Shown: positions 12,490 to 23,445, counted from the stretch's first letter. The stretch: 64,000 bases of DNA from Garcia nutans (GCA_947685225.1 CANTUV010000055.1:10117501-10181500), one strand, 5' to 3'. Made by a program: numbers and translations. The notes: generated by a model from the sequence alone, not told the origin.

Positions 12490-12693
12490 CTGTTGCTGCC
12501 CCTGCCGCCTCTGCCTGCTCGTGCCGTCGCCGTCGCCCGTCGCCGTCGCCTTCCGTTCACTGTCTCTCTCGCCTGATCGCCTGCTCGCCGTCGCCGGTCG
12601 TCTGCAACTGCAACTCGTCTCTCTCTGTCTGTGCTGTGCGCCTCTCTCTCGGTCTCGCTCGAGCCAGCAGCAGAATGCTGCTGCTGGCTTTTA

Positions 12694-12755
12694 ATTTTTT
12701 TTTTCCTTTATTAAGTGAAACGGCGCCGTTTCACTTAATAAAGGAAAAAAAAAAT
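12694..12755. repeat. 62-bp perfect palindrome in unit 1
   Basis: Arms of 31 bases meet at CGGC|GCCG. The core AAACGGCGCCGTTT is flanked by CACTTAATAAAGG and an A10/T10 run. A second hairpin (GCCAGCAGCAG/CTGCTGCTGGC) lies just before it. Confidence 0.95.
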
Positions 12756-13139
12756 AAACGAGGTTGTCTTCAACCTCTGATCACTGCGTGCGTGGGACTG
12801 CGATTGGGAGGGGGGCGGGGGGCGGAGCAAGGAAGCAGCAGGGGCAACGACGGAGGGGGGGGGCGGAGCTCTCCCTATATATGTGTGCATTTTCGCCGGC
12901 GAGGGGGGGTCGTCCGCCCCCACACGACCCCCCCAGCTCCGCCCCTGCCTGTTGCTGCCCCTGCCGCCTCTGCCTGCTCGTGCCGTCGCCGTCGCCTTCC
13001 GTTCACTGTCTCTCTCGCCTGATCGCCTGCTCGCCGTCGCCGGTCGTCTGCAACTGCAACTCGTCTCTCTCTGTCTGAGTTGTGCGCCTCTCTCTCGGTC
13101 TCGCTCGAGCCAGCAGCAGAATGCTGCTGCTGGCTTTTA

Positions 13140-13201
13140 ATTTTTTTTTTCCTTTATTAAGTGAAACGGCGCCGTTTCACTTAATAAAGGAAAAAAAAAA
13201 T
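13140..13201. repeat. 62-bp perfect palindrome in unit 2
   Basis: The same palindrome as at 12694-12755, preserved base for base in the duplicated unit. Extrusion of such hairpins is known to promote rearrangement, which may explain the tandem duplication. Confidence 0.95.
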
Positions 13202-13371
13202 AAACGAGGTTGTCTTCAACCTCTGATCACTGCGTGCGTGGGACTGCGACTGGGAGGGGGGGGGGGGCGGAGCAAGGAAGCAGCAGGGGCAACGACGGAG
13301 GGGGGGGCGGAGCTCTCCCTATATATGTGTGCATTTCCGCCGGCGAGGGGGGGTCGTCCGCCCCCACACGA

Positions 13372-13397
13372 CCCCCCCCCCCCCCCCCCCCCCCCCC
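13372..13397. repeat. Poly-C tract, 26 bases
   Basis: Homopolymer next to the hAT right terminus. Its length is likely variable or prone to sequencing error. Confidence 0.95.
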
Positions 13398-13410
13398 AGC
13401 TCCGCCCCTG

Positions 13411-13418
13411 GCCACGGA
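13411..13418. repeat. hAT target duplication, right copy (GCCACGGA)
   Basis: Identical to 8979-8986. It continues into copia protease codons. Confidence 0.95.
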
Positions 13419-13631
13419 TCACATTATTTGGAGCAAAGCCTATTTTCTCCTTGCACATCAGTATCACATGTCTTTGTCCATTTCCCTAACAACAAAATTG
13501 CGGTAATACACATAGGCACAATACCTTTATCTACAGACTTTATACTTACTAATGTCCTTTTTATGCCAAGTTTCAATTTCAATCTTATTTCTGCAAGTAA
13601 ACTCACTTCTAGTAAAGATTTTTGCTCACTT

Positions 13632-13801
13632 CTACTAAAGATTTTTGCCTTGTGTTACATCTTGATTCTTGTTTTATCCAGAATTTCAGATGCTCGAGGA
13701 TGATTGGCTTAGCTTTCTACTAAAGATTTTTTCCTTGTGTTACATCTTGATTTATGTTTAATCCAGAATTTCAGATGCTCGAGGATGATTGGCTTAGCTA
13801 A
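13632..13801. repeat. 85-bp tandem duplication in copia-1
   Basis: 13632-13716 and 13717-13801 repeat CTACTAAAGATTTTT...GATTGGCTTAGC with a few differences. It arose after insertion and disrupts the frame between protease and GAG-pre-integrase. Confidence 0.9.
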
Positions 13802-16638
13802 GAAACTCCATGGTCTTTATCATTTGGTTCATCCACAACCAAGATTCTCTGTTTCATCCAGTTTCATTGTACAAAATTCATTTGTTAATTCTATTTCATC
13901 TCATGAGTTGTGGCATGTAAGACTTGGCCACTTATCTGTACCAAGATTGAGAAATTACTCCAAAATGTAGATTCCAATATCAATAAGAAAGCTCCCTTTT
14001 TCTCTTAGCACATCAACTGTACCTACTCCTTTTGATCTAATCCACATGGATATTTAGGGACCTATGAATGTTCAATCCTATTATGGCCATAAATATTTTC
14101 TATTAGTTGTTGATGACAAGACTCGTTTCACTTGGATCTTTCTCTTAAAACTAAAGTCAGAAACCAGGCCTATTGTCCAAAACTTTGTACAGTTTGTTCA
14201 AACTCAATTCAACTCCACAATCTAAACTATTAGAACTTATAATGGTTTGGAGTTTTACATGTCAGAATTATATCATTCCAAGGGTATCATTCATCAAACC
14301 AGTTGTGTTTACACACCTTAACAAAATGCAATAGCAGAAAGAAAACACCAGCTTATTCTTAATGTGGCCAGAGCACTTAGATTTCAGTCTTCTTTACCTC
14401 TTTCTTTTTGGTCAGATTGTGTTTCTCATGCAATTTACATCATTAACAGAATTCCTTCTCCTGTCATTGACAATTTCACTCCATTTCAACTTCTTTACAG
14501 TTATAAATCAGATTTTTCAATGCTAAAGGTCTTTGGCTATTTGGCATATGCTTCAACCGTATGCCTCTATTTTCTTAGGATATTCTCCTCATACCAAAGG
14601 ATTCAAACTTCTCAATCGCCAAACAAATATTGTGTTTGTTTCAAAGAACGTTGTCTTTCATGAAAGTATTTTTCCTTTGAAAACTTCATCTGTTCTTAGT
14701 ACTGCACCTCAAACATGTGATCATCTGCTTCCTATTTCCATATCCTTAGATCCATCATCGGAACAAAATCTTCCAACTCCACAAAATTCAGAAACCCACA
14801 ACACTATAATTATAAATGCTGACCTTAATGTTTCATTAACCACTGACTAGGCCAATGTTTTCACAACCACACAACAAACTAACTCACCCCAACATGATAA
14901 CCTAAGAAGGTCCACAAGATCTAGACAAACACCTACATACCGTAAAGGCTATCACTGTAACTTGGCTACCACACAATCAGACCTACAAACTAAGCCTCAT
15001 TCAACATATACCCCACATACTTTAGCTTTTGTTTTTTCCTATGATCATTTATCCCAGTCTCACAAGGCTTTTTCAGTCCAAATAACAACAACAATAGAAC
15101 CAAAGAATTATACCGAAGCTACGAAACATGAATGCTGGAGGAGAGCCATGGATGCTAAGATTTCTGCATTACAAGCTAACAATGCATGGGTTCTTACCGA
15201 ACTTCCACCTAATAAGAAAGCTATAGGCTGCAAGTGGTTCTACAAAATAAAGTATAAGGCAGATGGATCTGTGGAAAGGTGCAAAGCCAGGTTAGTAGCC
15301 AAAGGCTACACTCAATAACAAGGTATTGACTTCTTGGACACTTTTTCTCCAGTTGCAGAAATGGCTGCTGTGAGCTTACCTCTTTCAGTTGCAGAAACAA
15401 AAGGTTGGCGTCTTCACCAACTTGACATAAACAATGCATTTCTTCATGGAGATATACATGAAGAAGTGTATATGCAACTTCCTCAAGGTTTTACTGCAAC
15501 CTCTCCTAGTCAAGTATGTAAGCTTCAAAAATCATTGTATGGTTTGAAGCAAGCTGGTAGGCAATGGAATGCTAAGCTTACAGATTCTTTGATTACTCAA
15601 GGTTTTAAGTAATCAACTGCAGATTCTTCACTATTTCTGAAATCTTCCAGCAGCTCATTCTTGCCCTGTTGATGTATGTTGATGATGTAATAGTTGCCAG
15701 CAGCAAGTTGGAGGATATTGTAGCTTTTAAAGCTTTTCTTCATAGCACTTTCCAGATAAAAGACTTGGGGCCACTAAAGTATTTTCTTGGTCAGGAAATT
15801 GCAAAGTCCTCTACTGGAATCAACTTTTCTCAGAGGAAATATGCACTGGATCTACTGCAAGACACTGGCTTCTTAGGGTGCAAACCTGTGTCCACTCCCA
15901 TGGTTGCATCCTCTAGACTTTCTGTTACATCTGGTTCTTTATTACCAGATATCACAATGTATAGGCGACTAGTTGGCAAGCTTCTTTATGTCTGCACTGC
16001 TAGGCCTAATATTAGCTATGTTGTGCAACAACTCTCACAATTTCTAGATAAGCCAACTGATGTTCATTTGCAGGCTGTAAATAGGGTGTTGGGATACATC
16101 AAAAGAGCTCCTGGCTGAGGTTTATTTTTTCCAGCTTTAAATGATCTTCAGCTGAAAACTTTTTCTGGTTTGGATTGGGCTTCTTGCCCTGATTCTAGGA
16201 GATCAGTAACAGGTTATTGTGTATTTATTGGGAGCTCCTTAATATCATGAAAGTCCAAGAAGCAAACCACAGTATCAAGTTCTAGTTCTGAGGTTGAATA
16301 TAGAGCATTGGCAGCTGTTTCTTGTGAAATCCAATGGCTGTTGTACCTTTTGAAAGACCTCAATATTAAGCATCCTTTGTCTGCTCAAATATATTGTGAC
16401 AGCACTTCAGCCTTGCACATTGCTCAAATACCTGTCTACCATGAGAGGACCAAGCATATTGAGATTGATTGCCATTTGGCAAGGGAGAAGGTTAGGTCTG
16501 CTGGTGTTCATTTGCTTCCCGTTTCTTCACAAAACCAGCTTTCTGATTTTTGGACAAAACCTTTAGCTGCTGGTATTTTATTTTCTTCCATTTCCAAGCT
16601 GGGCATGCACAATGTATATGCTCCAGCTTGAGGGGGGC

Positions 16639-16874
16639 TAATACAAATATTATTTGCTTCCTGGTCCACATTGGTTAACATCTGTTGACTGAGTGGTTAT
16701 AGGTTAGTTACAGCTGTCAGAGTTTACAACTGTATTCTTTGTTAATTGTGTAAGTAGTTAGTTTGAGCAGCTGGTTATCTATCATTCAGTGTATATATAC
16801 ATATATTCTCTTATAAGTTTCTCTACCAATTCTAATACAATTCATTCGTTCAGTATTCTTCACAAACTTTGTCA
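16639..16874 (+). repeat. Copia-1 3' LTR
   Basis: About 236 bp, preceded by the polypurine tract TTGAGGGGGGC. It contains TATATATACATATATTC at about 16791 as promoter-like sequence. It ends ...CTTTGTCA before CCTTT, the proposed target duplication. Confidence 0.8.
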
Positions 16875-16879
16875 CCTTT

Positions 16880-17849
16880 AGAAGTTCTGCCCTCAATCTG
16901 TAAGCACTTGTTAGCTGTCCTTTGCTTTTCATGGTTTTTTCATACACTCTAGCCTATTTGTTAGTTAATGGTGCATCAACTCCATGAGAGTAATGCCCTT
17001 AAAAAAAAGAACAAGAAACTGAAAAAGAAATCTGTGTGAGAAAATTAAGAATTGCATGATCACATTGGGTAATATTGGTAGCACAAATGGTAAATCAGTT
17101 ACTCTTCTGACATTTACAATTTTTTATTTTAGATTTTGCTATCCATCTTAGACTTGCGGTTGGATTGTTTGAATTGATGAAAAACATTGTCTGAAAATGA
17201 GAGTATATATGGCATTCTTATAAAAGTTATCTGCATCCTTTCTTATTTTTCCATGAATTCTGTAACTAAAAGTCTTTGAAATAAATTAAATTACATAAAC
17301 TAAATAAATAAGACACTCATACTAGATGAAAATATGCCTTTTATAATTTTCTTTAAAAATACATATAAATCTAAGGAAAAAAATAAAGTAAGGAAAAAAT
17401 AATACATATATAAAAATAATTGAATAATTAAAAAGAAAATAAACAAACACATTTTAATAATATTCCATTAAGAAAATATAGGGTGAACGACGAGGGTCGC
17501 GCCTACTGCGGTCCTGTTAGCCGGTTTGTAATATAAAAAATAATATGTTATATATATATATATAACATATACATAAGATACCCATAATATATACATGATG
17601 TACACTTGAAAGACATTATATATATGTTACATATACACTACATATATATTACATATACATATACCTAAAATATATACAACATATAAATAGAATATAAATA
17701 TATATTTGTATGGAACGATGAAAAATTAATAAGTAAATAAATAAAGAAAAGAAAAAGGAAAGTCAAAGGAAGAAGGAAAAATGTGGTTGGGAAAAATAAA
17801 TAAATAATTAATTAATTAATATTTATGGATGGGAAAGAAGAAGAAAAAC
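16880..17849. other. Intergenic, AT-rich
   Basis: No gene recognised. The segment at 17285-17340 (around GATGAAAATATGCCTTTT) resembles repeats at about 34.57-34.75 kb. TA-rich low-complexity DNA fills 17540-17700. A short GC-rich island at 17484-17525 (CGACGAGGGTCGCGCC) is unexplained. Confidence 0.5.
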
Positions 17850-19600
17850 TAAAAAGAGTCTTCATCTTCTTCTTCAACCAAGGGAGGCTGAAATTTTAGT
17901 GAGAGAAAGGGAGGATTTTTGGTTTTCCAATCTTCAAATTTTACAAGAATTTCAAATGAAACAAGTGGATGTTGAAGAGAAATCAAGAAAATCAAGTAAG
18001 TAATTATTCCAAAACTTGTTGATATGAGATTTTAAAGTTATGTTTTGAATGTTTAGAGAGAGAAAGTATGTTTAATTGGTAAAATTGATAGTAAACGAGT
18101 TAAAATAATGGATATGTGATGATTTGTTGAGATGAGTGTAATTGTGAATTTAGGGTTTATGGCAAGATTATGTGTAACTAGGATTCCTAATATGGTTAGT
18201 TATAATTATGGTAATGGATGAATTTAGTGTTGTTTTAACTTATATGTGATGGTATTATAGTTAGAAATTGAATATGGATAAGCTTGAATGAAGTTAAGGT
18301 TATGGGTATGTTATGTAAAATTAGAGTTTGTGATGAAAGTTACTATAATTGCTAAAATAATTTGTGATGATGTTATTTTGATATATAAGTACAGATTTTA
18401 TGGTTGAATAATTGAAATGAATGAGTTTGATGGAAGTTTGAAAGAAGTAGTAGTGTGAATTAGGGTTTTGGGTGTAACGGGTGTAATTGGTATTTAATTG
18501 AATGAAATGTGTTGGAATGAGTTACTAATACTATTTTTGCATTTATAATATGGTTTAGGAGTGATTATAGTGGAAATATTAAATTAAAGAGAGGAAGTGC
18601 ATGTGAAGAAATAAGACTTGGAGGGAGCTTTTGGCTTCGTTTTGGAGTTACATAAGGTTAGTATATATTTTAATAATTATTGTTTTAATATCATTATTTT
18701 TGGTGTAACACATTATGAATGGATGAATGTGTTATGCTACTTTATTGTTGGTATTCATGTGTGAAATGCATGAATTGCAAAATGTTAAGCCATAGGAGAA
18801 TGCTAGTGATATTATTGTGTGCATTATAAAAACATTATGAGAAAAGATAAATTATGGTTAAAATTGTGAAAAATAGCTAAATAGGTGAAAATATATAAAT
18901 TGTGAGAAATGAGAAAATATGATAATGAGATGAAATGTGGAATGTAATGTGATGTATAATAGGTATATGTGTTCTAAAAAGTGTGAAGTTGAACTATATT
19001 GTATAATGTAATGGAAATGAATATGGAGCAATGAGTAATGTGAAGTGTAGTTACGGATGGGATGATATGTGCAAATGGGTTACATTTTGTGATTGTGTAA
19101 TGAGATGTGGAATAATGCACAATGTGATTGTGATATGAGAAAATTGTGAATCATGTGATGAAAGTGATCATACCATAAGATGATCACTTGAGAAATGTGC
19201 ATAATATAATGTGTGTGTGCATTGTCTTGTATAACTACTCGTTCTAGAAAATTACGAATTGTGGTGTCGAGAGAGAGCGGCCTTCGGGTGATATATATTA
19301 CACTTGCTCTCGGTGTCGATAATGGTGGCCTATGGGTGATTATATGATACTAGCCTCGATGTCCATAGGGGCGGTCTTCGGGTGATTTATGTGACATTTA
19401 TTCCGGTGTCGAGATAGAATTGATTTTTCTAGAACTTGGATATTGTGCAGAAACTGGTTAGGCCCAACATATGAATGTGTGTGTGAATATGTGTGTTGCG
19501 GTCGTGTGATGTTATTTATGGTTTATAAAGCCATAAGCATTGTTGAGAGTCACATTTATAACTGAGTAAATGTATAGTGGATTGTTCTGGGAAAGTCGTG
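17850..19600 (+). repeat. Gypsy LTR remnant, Tekay/Del type (tentative)
   Basis: Shows the layout of plant chromovirus LTRs: an untranslated leader after a TC/GA-rich block (CATCTTCTTCTTCAACCAAG), a donor-like CAAG|TAAGTAATT near 17995, a long AT-rich middle, then the tandem cggccttcgggtgat repeats and an ACTGAGT word near 19561. No coding region is attached. It is truncated, since no GTGTTACA end is visible. Confidence 0.45.
19263..19404. repeat. Three 46-49-bp tandem units in the LTR
   Basis: Units 19263-19311, 19312-19357 and 19358-19404 each begin G(G/A)TGTC(G/C)A and contain GG(C/T)C(T/A)(T/A)(C/T)GGGTGAT. A fourth start follows at 19405. A diverged reverse-strand counterpart is at about 38.17-38.29 kb. 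Confidence 0.85.
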
Positions 19601-20235
19601 ATTGCTTTAGACAAGGGAGTTACTGAAGTTCATGATACACATAAAGTAAGAAGATCTGGTAGGTCGAACATCCGGAAGAACTACACTTGTATGACCAATC
19701 GATAACCAAAAACTGCAGAATAGCAAGGTTTTATCAAGTCTAATGAAATTAATTAGGAAATAGTGAATTGATAACCTTCAAATGCATCCACATGCCAAAG
19801 ATGTGTGGAATTTAAAGTATATGAAATCCAATGTAGTTTTACTAGGAAAGGGTATGATTACTGTGTAAGAAATCTTCAGATGATCTTCATTTGACAATGA
19901 CTTGTTACCTTCTAATTCATTCTCTTATGAAGTCCATACCATCCCTTGGATGATATGCAGTAATTCTTTTTACAGTGAAAAAAATCAATAAATGGTCTAG
20001 AATTAACTTGATTAATTAATTTTATAAAAAAAATAAGCTTAACCCATTTCTGTTGGTTCATTGGTAATAGGCCTATTTGAGTGGTACAACCTCAAGGTAA
20101 ATGGAGGATCCCTTTTTATTTGTTCTCTTTAAACATGAGAGATGATTTTCAAATTGCTAGATAGATCCCATAAATTTTCTCACTGTACTCTAGCCATCGC
20201 ATGACATAATCATAAACTATAATCATATTCTGCCG
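19601..20235. other. Intergenic, unidentified
   Basis: Less AT-biased sequence around 19640-19930, with words reminiscent of retroelement or gene 3' regions, but every frame is closed and I recognise no family. Confidence 0.4.
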
Positions 20236-20361
20236 CTATGCTGAATACACCATAGGAATATCCAAGAATCCAAAGTTTTCACCTCCAAAGTAAAGCTTGT
20301 CGCCAAGCTCTGCTTCCAAAATCATCTCATTCTTTGCTGTCTCTTTTCCTTCTCTAGCCAT
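20236..20361 (-). pseudogene. Tau-class glutathione S-transferase relic
   Basis: Reading leftward from 20361, the frame gives 41 residues including GKETAKNEMILEAELGDKLY followed directly by FGGENFGFLDIPMV. This matches the C-terminal domain of plant tau GSTs, where a residue run ending in G-D-K-x-(Y/F)-F-G-G-(E/D)-x-(F/I)-G-(F/Y)-(L/V)-D is conserved. The frame then stops at TAG (20236-20238). Downstream, scattered words (VMRWLEYSEKIYG) may be the decayed rest. The N-terminal thioredoxin fold is absent. A functional tau GST is about 220 residues and conjugates glutathione in the cytosol; this fragment cannot. Confidence 0.7.
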
Positions 20362-20479
20362 CAGTCATATATCTGCATCAGATTTTGCATGCATAACTTT
20401 TATTAAAGATGGTCATGGATGAAGATATGAAATACATTTAGGGATAATACTGACATAACTATGCTTACAAAGTTGATAA

Positions 20480-22270
20480 AACAATGCATGTATTGTATAT
20501 ATATAAGCTGGGGGGCAGCAACCCTAGCCAACTTTTGTTCATGTTTTGGAGCTAATTTATTTTCAATAAACTGAGGTTTTCTTCATTCAACTATGAGCAA
20601 TTAAATTTCAATTTGGTCGAAGAGTAATTGAAGTTCAATTTGCAATAGATTGTGAGATCTAAATAACTTATATCTTCTCTTCTTTAATTTTCAATATTTA
20701 TATATTCTTGGTAGCTTAAATTATTATTGTTTGTTATTTATTCAATAGGGATCATTATTCGACTAGTTTAACAATATATCGTTATTCAAAACTCTTGAAT
20801 CCATAATTGTTCTTGACGTTTTGATATTAGTGGCAATTAAGTGTAACACTAAGAGAGTATATAATCTAATTAAATAAATCATGCAGTTAAATTTTTTTTT
20901 TGTTAGAATTAGGTCATTCTGATTTTTAAGACAATAAATTAAATTCGAAGGGCGCTCTTATAGGATTGGTTACTAACAAGAATTAATTAGAGAATATTTT
21001 CTAATTAATTTAAAATATAAGGAAGGATTAGTAGTTGTGAGCATCTTCAATACTAGAATTGATTTATTGAAAATTAAGAATAAATTTTTGAATCAATGAT
21101 CAATTTAATAATTGAATAGAAATTATTTCTTCAACTAAATTCATTCGTATTGATACTTTATTATATTGTTTGCTACTTTTAACTTTGTCAATTTATAATT
21201 CTTAGTTTTTAGCATTGACAGAATTTTAATTCCTATTTTTTTTTCAAAAATCCCACCTTTAATTTTTGTTTTGACTTTTTTCTTGGTTTCCAAAGAAATT
21301 TAAATAAGTAACAATTCATTGATGATCTACTCTATTCACCAATTTTGCCATTTAATTTGTTTAGGAATATAATTTTATTTTGGCGGGTTCGACACTCATC
21401 AAATATTATTTATATAAAATATTTTTAAGTTTTTCCCTATGATAAACTTATTTAATCAATATTAAATAGTTATTAATATATAATTAGACTTCACTTAATT
21501 TACTTTGTTTTGTTTGAAATTTTAAAAAGACTTGTGTCAAGAACTAAATGAAAATAAAATTAAAAAAAATAAAAATAAATAAAATAAAATAAGAGCACAA
21601 AAGTTAAAATTTACTTAACTGATTAAGGCTTAGTTCGTCCAGACTTGATGCAGATAAGAAAACTTATACGACTGGAGTTTCCTACTATTTAGGAAAATTA
21701 TTTGCTGCGATTTTCGGAAGGATATTAAGAATATCTTTTAGATTTTATCTTATTTAGAGATAAAAGATAATTATTGCTTTAGGATTATTATTACTTTATT
21801 TTATTTTTCCTAATTAGACTTTAGGAAGGGTTTTTAGTTTTCTTTAGGTGTATATATAGAACATATGGACAACAGTCCTAGACAATTTTAGTCTACGACT
21901 TTTGTCTACTGTTTTTATAAAAAAAAATTTATTTTGAGTTTTTCTTCATTCAATTATCTGCAAATAAATCTTAATCAGTTGAAGGATTAATTGAGGTTTT
22001 AATTCGCTAAAAGATTGTGAGATTGAAATATTTTATCTTCTCCTTTCTTTAAATTTTAGTATTTATATATTTTCTACGCTTTATAACATTATTGTTTTAC
22101 TATTTGTTCAAAAGGATTCGTTATACATTTACTTCAATAATATATCATTAATCAAAATACTTGAATGCGTAATTGTTCTTGCTATTTTAATAATTAGTGA
22201 CAATTAGGTGTAAAATTAAGAAAATATATAATCTAACTTAATAAACTATATAGTTGAGTAAAAATCTAAG
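20480..22270 (+). repeat. Pair of diverged LTR-like direct repeats
   Basis: About 20505-20885 and 21850-22260 align along their length. Both have a TATATATA box followed by a short leader, then TTTTCTTCATTCAA, an ATTGTGAGAT word, a TTTATATATT word, and AATTGTTCTTG ahead of GTGGCAATTA/GTGACAATTA. The first continues to TTGGCGGGTTCGACACTC at about 21382, which resembles the end of Tat/Athila LTRs. The roughly 1 kb between them is non-coding. They are either the LTRs of a gutted non-autonomous element or two solo-LTR relics. Confidence 0.5.
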
Positions 22271-22455
22271 TTGACGAGCGGTGACTATATAAGTCACCAA
22301 AAGATAATGTTTTCTCTTAGTAAATTGACGAGCTAAAAAGCCATCTTTATCGGCTAACGGTATTTTGTGTCGATATATTTCATCGGTAATTACTGGCCTC
22401 ATATTTTTGTGCCATTTTTATTGACTAGTCTTGCTTTTTTGTCGGTATTATGTTT
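22270..22455. repeat. CACTA-like subterminal words
   Basis: TTGACGAGCGGTGA, TTGACGAGCTAAAA, ATCGGCTAACGG, CATCGGTAATTACTGG and TGTCGGTATTATG occur within 190 bp. This is similar in style to the subterminal repeats of CACTA elements. No transposase or terminus is identified. Confidence 0.3.
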
Positions 22456-23231
22456 CTAAATTTCATATAAATTTATTTTTTTTAAATATTTTATTGGTAA
22501 TTATTTGTTAATATTCACGCAAAAGACTAGTATTTTGTAGTCATCATTATTGTTGTTGTTATTATGATTATTAATTATTCTTCTCTCTCTTTATATATAT
22601 ATATTTCATCTTTTATCAAAAATTAAATTTTGTGAGTTCATAAAAAATTATATATACTTTCAGTTAAATTGATATAACTTTCAATTTTTTAAAATATACT
22701 ATTTTAAAGTGTTATTTTTTAAAAACTTTCTCTGTTTCTCTTCAATCCCTTTCTTTGTTAATTTTTTATTATATAAAATCAATTGTAAAATTTTTTCTTC
22801 GAACTATTCTCTTATCTTCTATCTTTATTTTTCTACCTGATTTCAATGGTATATAATAGCTCTCTTTATGCAAATTTTTTATTTTTAAATTTTTAATTTT
22901 AAAATTTTAAAATTTATATATCATAAAATCTTTTTTTTTTGGTATATATGGCAATTATATACTTATACTCAAGAATTTATATATATAATTACAATTGCAT
23001 TATCTACAAAATATTTATCTCAATTTGGTTCCTGTTAATTGTATTAGAGAGAAAAATTTTTAAAATTTCAATTCGTTCTTTTTTTTTAATACATATTCTC
23101 ATTAATTTATATCACTGATGGATGAAATTAATTTATTATTTCAAAATGGAAAAGTATTTTATAAGAATCGTGACTAAAAAAAATTTTAAAAATACAGATT
23201 CAACACAAAATAAGTTTTCACTAACTTTAAA
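22456..23231. other. AT-rich intergenic, nothing recognised
   Basis: Homopolymer-rich A/T sequence with no supported feature. Confidence 0.6.
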
Positions 23232-23248
23232 TCCTGATTCCGCCCTTG
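23232..23248 (-). mobile_element. hAT-like terminus relic
   Basis: The reverse complement CAAGGGCGGAATCAGGA resembles the hAT terminus CAGTGGCGGAACCAG at 8987. The partner end was not found, so it may be the edge of a decayed non-autonomous copy. Confidence 0.35.
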
Positions 23249-23261
23249 TTTGTTGTGGATG

Positions 23262-23445
23262 CATGGGATAGATTTCATAGTAGGTTAATTACACAAAACT
23301 CCATGAGATTTTTCATAATATTCATTTTTTTTGTTGCATTATTTTAAAATTAACAGTTTTAGTTTTGATTCATGGAATTCCATATTATTTTTATCCATTC
23401 ATTATAAAATTATTAATTTATTGCTTTTTAGTTTCTAACAAAAGG
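23262..23445 (+). pseudogene. LRK10L upstream-region relic (copy F)
   Basis: GGGATAGATTTCATAG...GAGATTTTTCAT...TCCATTCATTATAAAATTAT matches the DNA upstream of LRK10L copy E (57.61-57.78 kb) and copy C (about 45.27-45.34 kb). No exon follows. It suggests a further LRK10L copy once started here, with its middle lost or displaced by the repeats at 24-31.8 kb. Confidence 0.5.

Larger units (their letters stand above)
8987..13410 (-). mobile_element. hAT transposon inserted in copia-1 protease
   Basis: A 4424-bp element. The left end CAGTGGCGGAACCAG and the reverse-complemented right end CAGGGGCGGAGCTGG are imperfect terminal inverted repeats, and both sides carry the 8-bp duplication GCCACGGA. 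Removing the element and one duplication restores the continuous copia protease frame, which proves the nesting order. The transposase lies on the minus strand. Its promoter side is the GC-rich right end, tandemly duplicated (12489-13410). The transposase is broken, so the copy is not autonomous, though the termini could in principle still be recognised in trans. Confidence 0.95.
12489..13410. repeat. Tandem duplication of the hAT right end
   Basis: Two units, 12489-12947 (459 bp) and 12948-13410 (463 bp), are nearly identical and both end in CAGCTCCGCCCCTG, the transposon terminus. The inner terminus at 12947 is followed directly by the start of unit 2 with no target duplication, so this is a tandem duplication rather than a second insertion. 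Unit 2 has a longer poly-C tract and lacks a short CGTCGCC-type segment. The duplicated junction at 12948 has lost the GT of the transposase leader donor. The region is strongly GC- and CpG-rich, unlike everything around it. Long open frames in it follow from composition only. Confidence 0.95.
13411..16631 (+). pseudogene. Copia-1 pol pseudogene (protease to RNase H)
   Basis: Protease resumes with DHIIWS. GAG-pre-integrase follows at about 13780-13968 (HELWHVRLGHLS). Integrase at about 13990-14660 keeps VVDDKTRFTWIFLL and AIAERK, but the catalytic aspartate of the usual T-D-N-G motif is a tyrosine (TYNGLEF). Reverse transcriptase runs from about 15120 (GCKWFYKIK, ARLVAKGYTQ, QLDINNAFLHGD) to MYVDDVIVA near 15670. 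RNase H from about 16130 has YCDSTSALHIA and ERTKHIEIDCH. At least eight in-frame stops occur, and a frameshift near 15613-15669 separates the two RT halves. An 85-bp tandem duplication interrupts the start. Completely inactive. Confidence 0.9.
8302..16874 (+). mobile_element. Copia-1: decayed Ty1/copia element carrying a nested hAT
   Basis: LTR copies lie at 8302-8439 (truncated) and 16639-16874. Between them, in copia order, are protease, GAG-pre-integrase, integrase, reverse transcriptase and RNase H. A 5-bp CCTTT occurs both just before the 5' LTR (8297-8301) and just after the 3' LTR (16875-16879), a plausible target duplication. The LTR starts TAATACA rather than the canonical TG. The purine tract AGGGGGG (16631-16637) precedes the 3' LTR. 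The body holds many stops, at least one frameshift in the RT and a 4.4-kb hAT insertion, so it is dead. Confidence 0.85.

Noticed and set aside
12636..13703. Several overlapping Pro/Arg/Gly-rich open frames on both strands.
   Set aside because: They lie in the GC-rich duplicated hAT end and reflect composition; the same frames repeat in both units with no domain signature.
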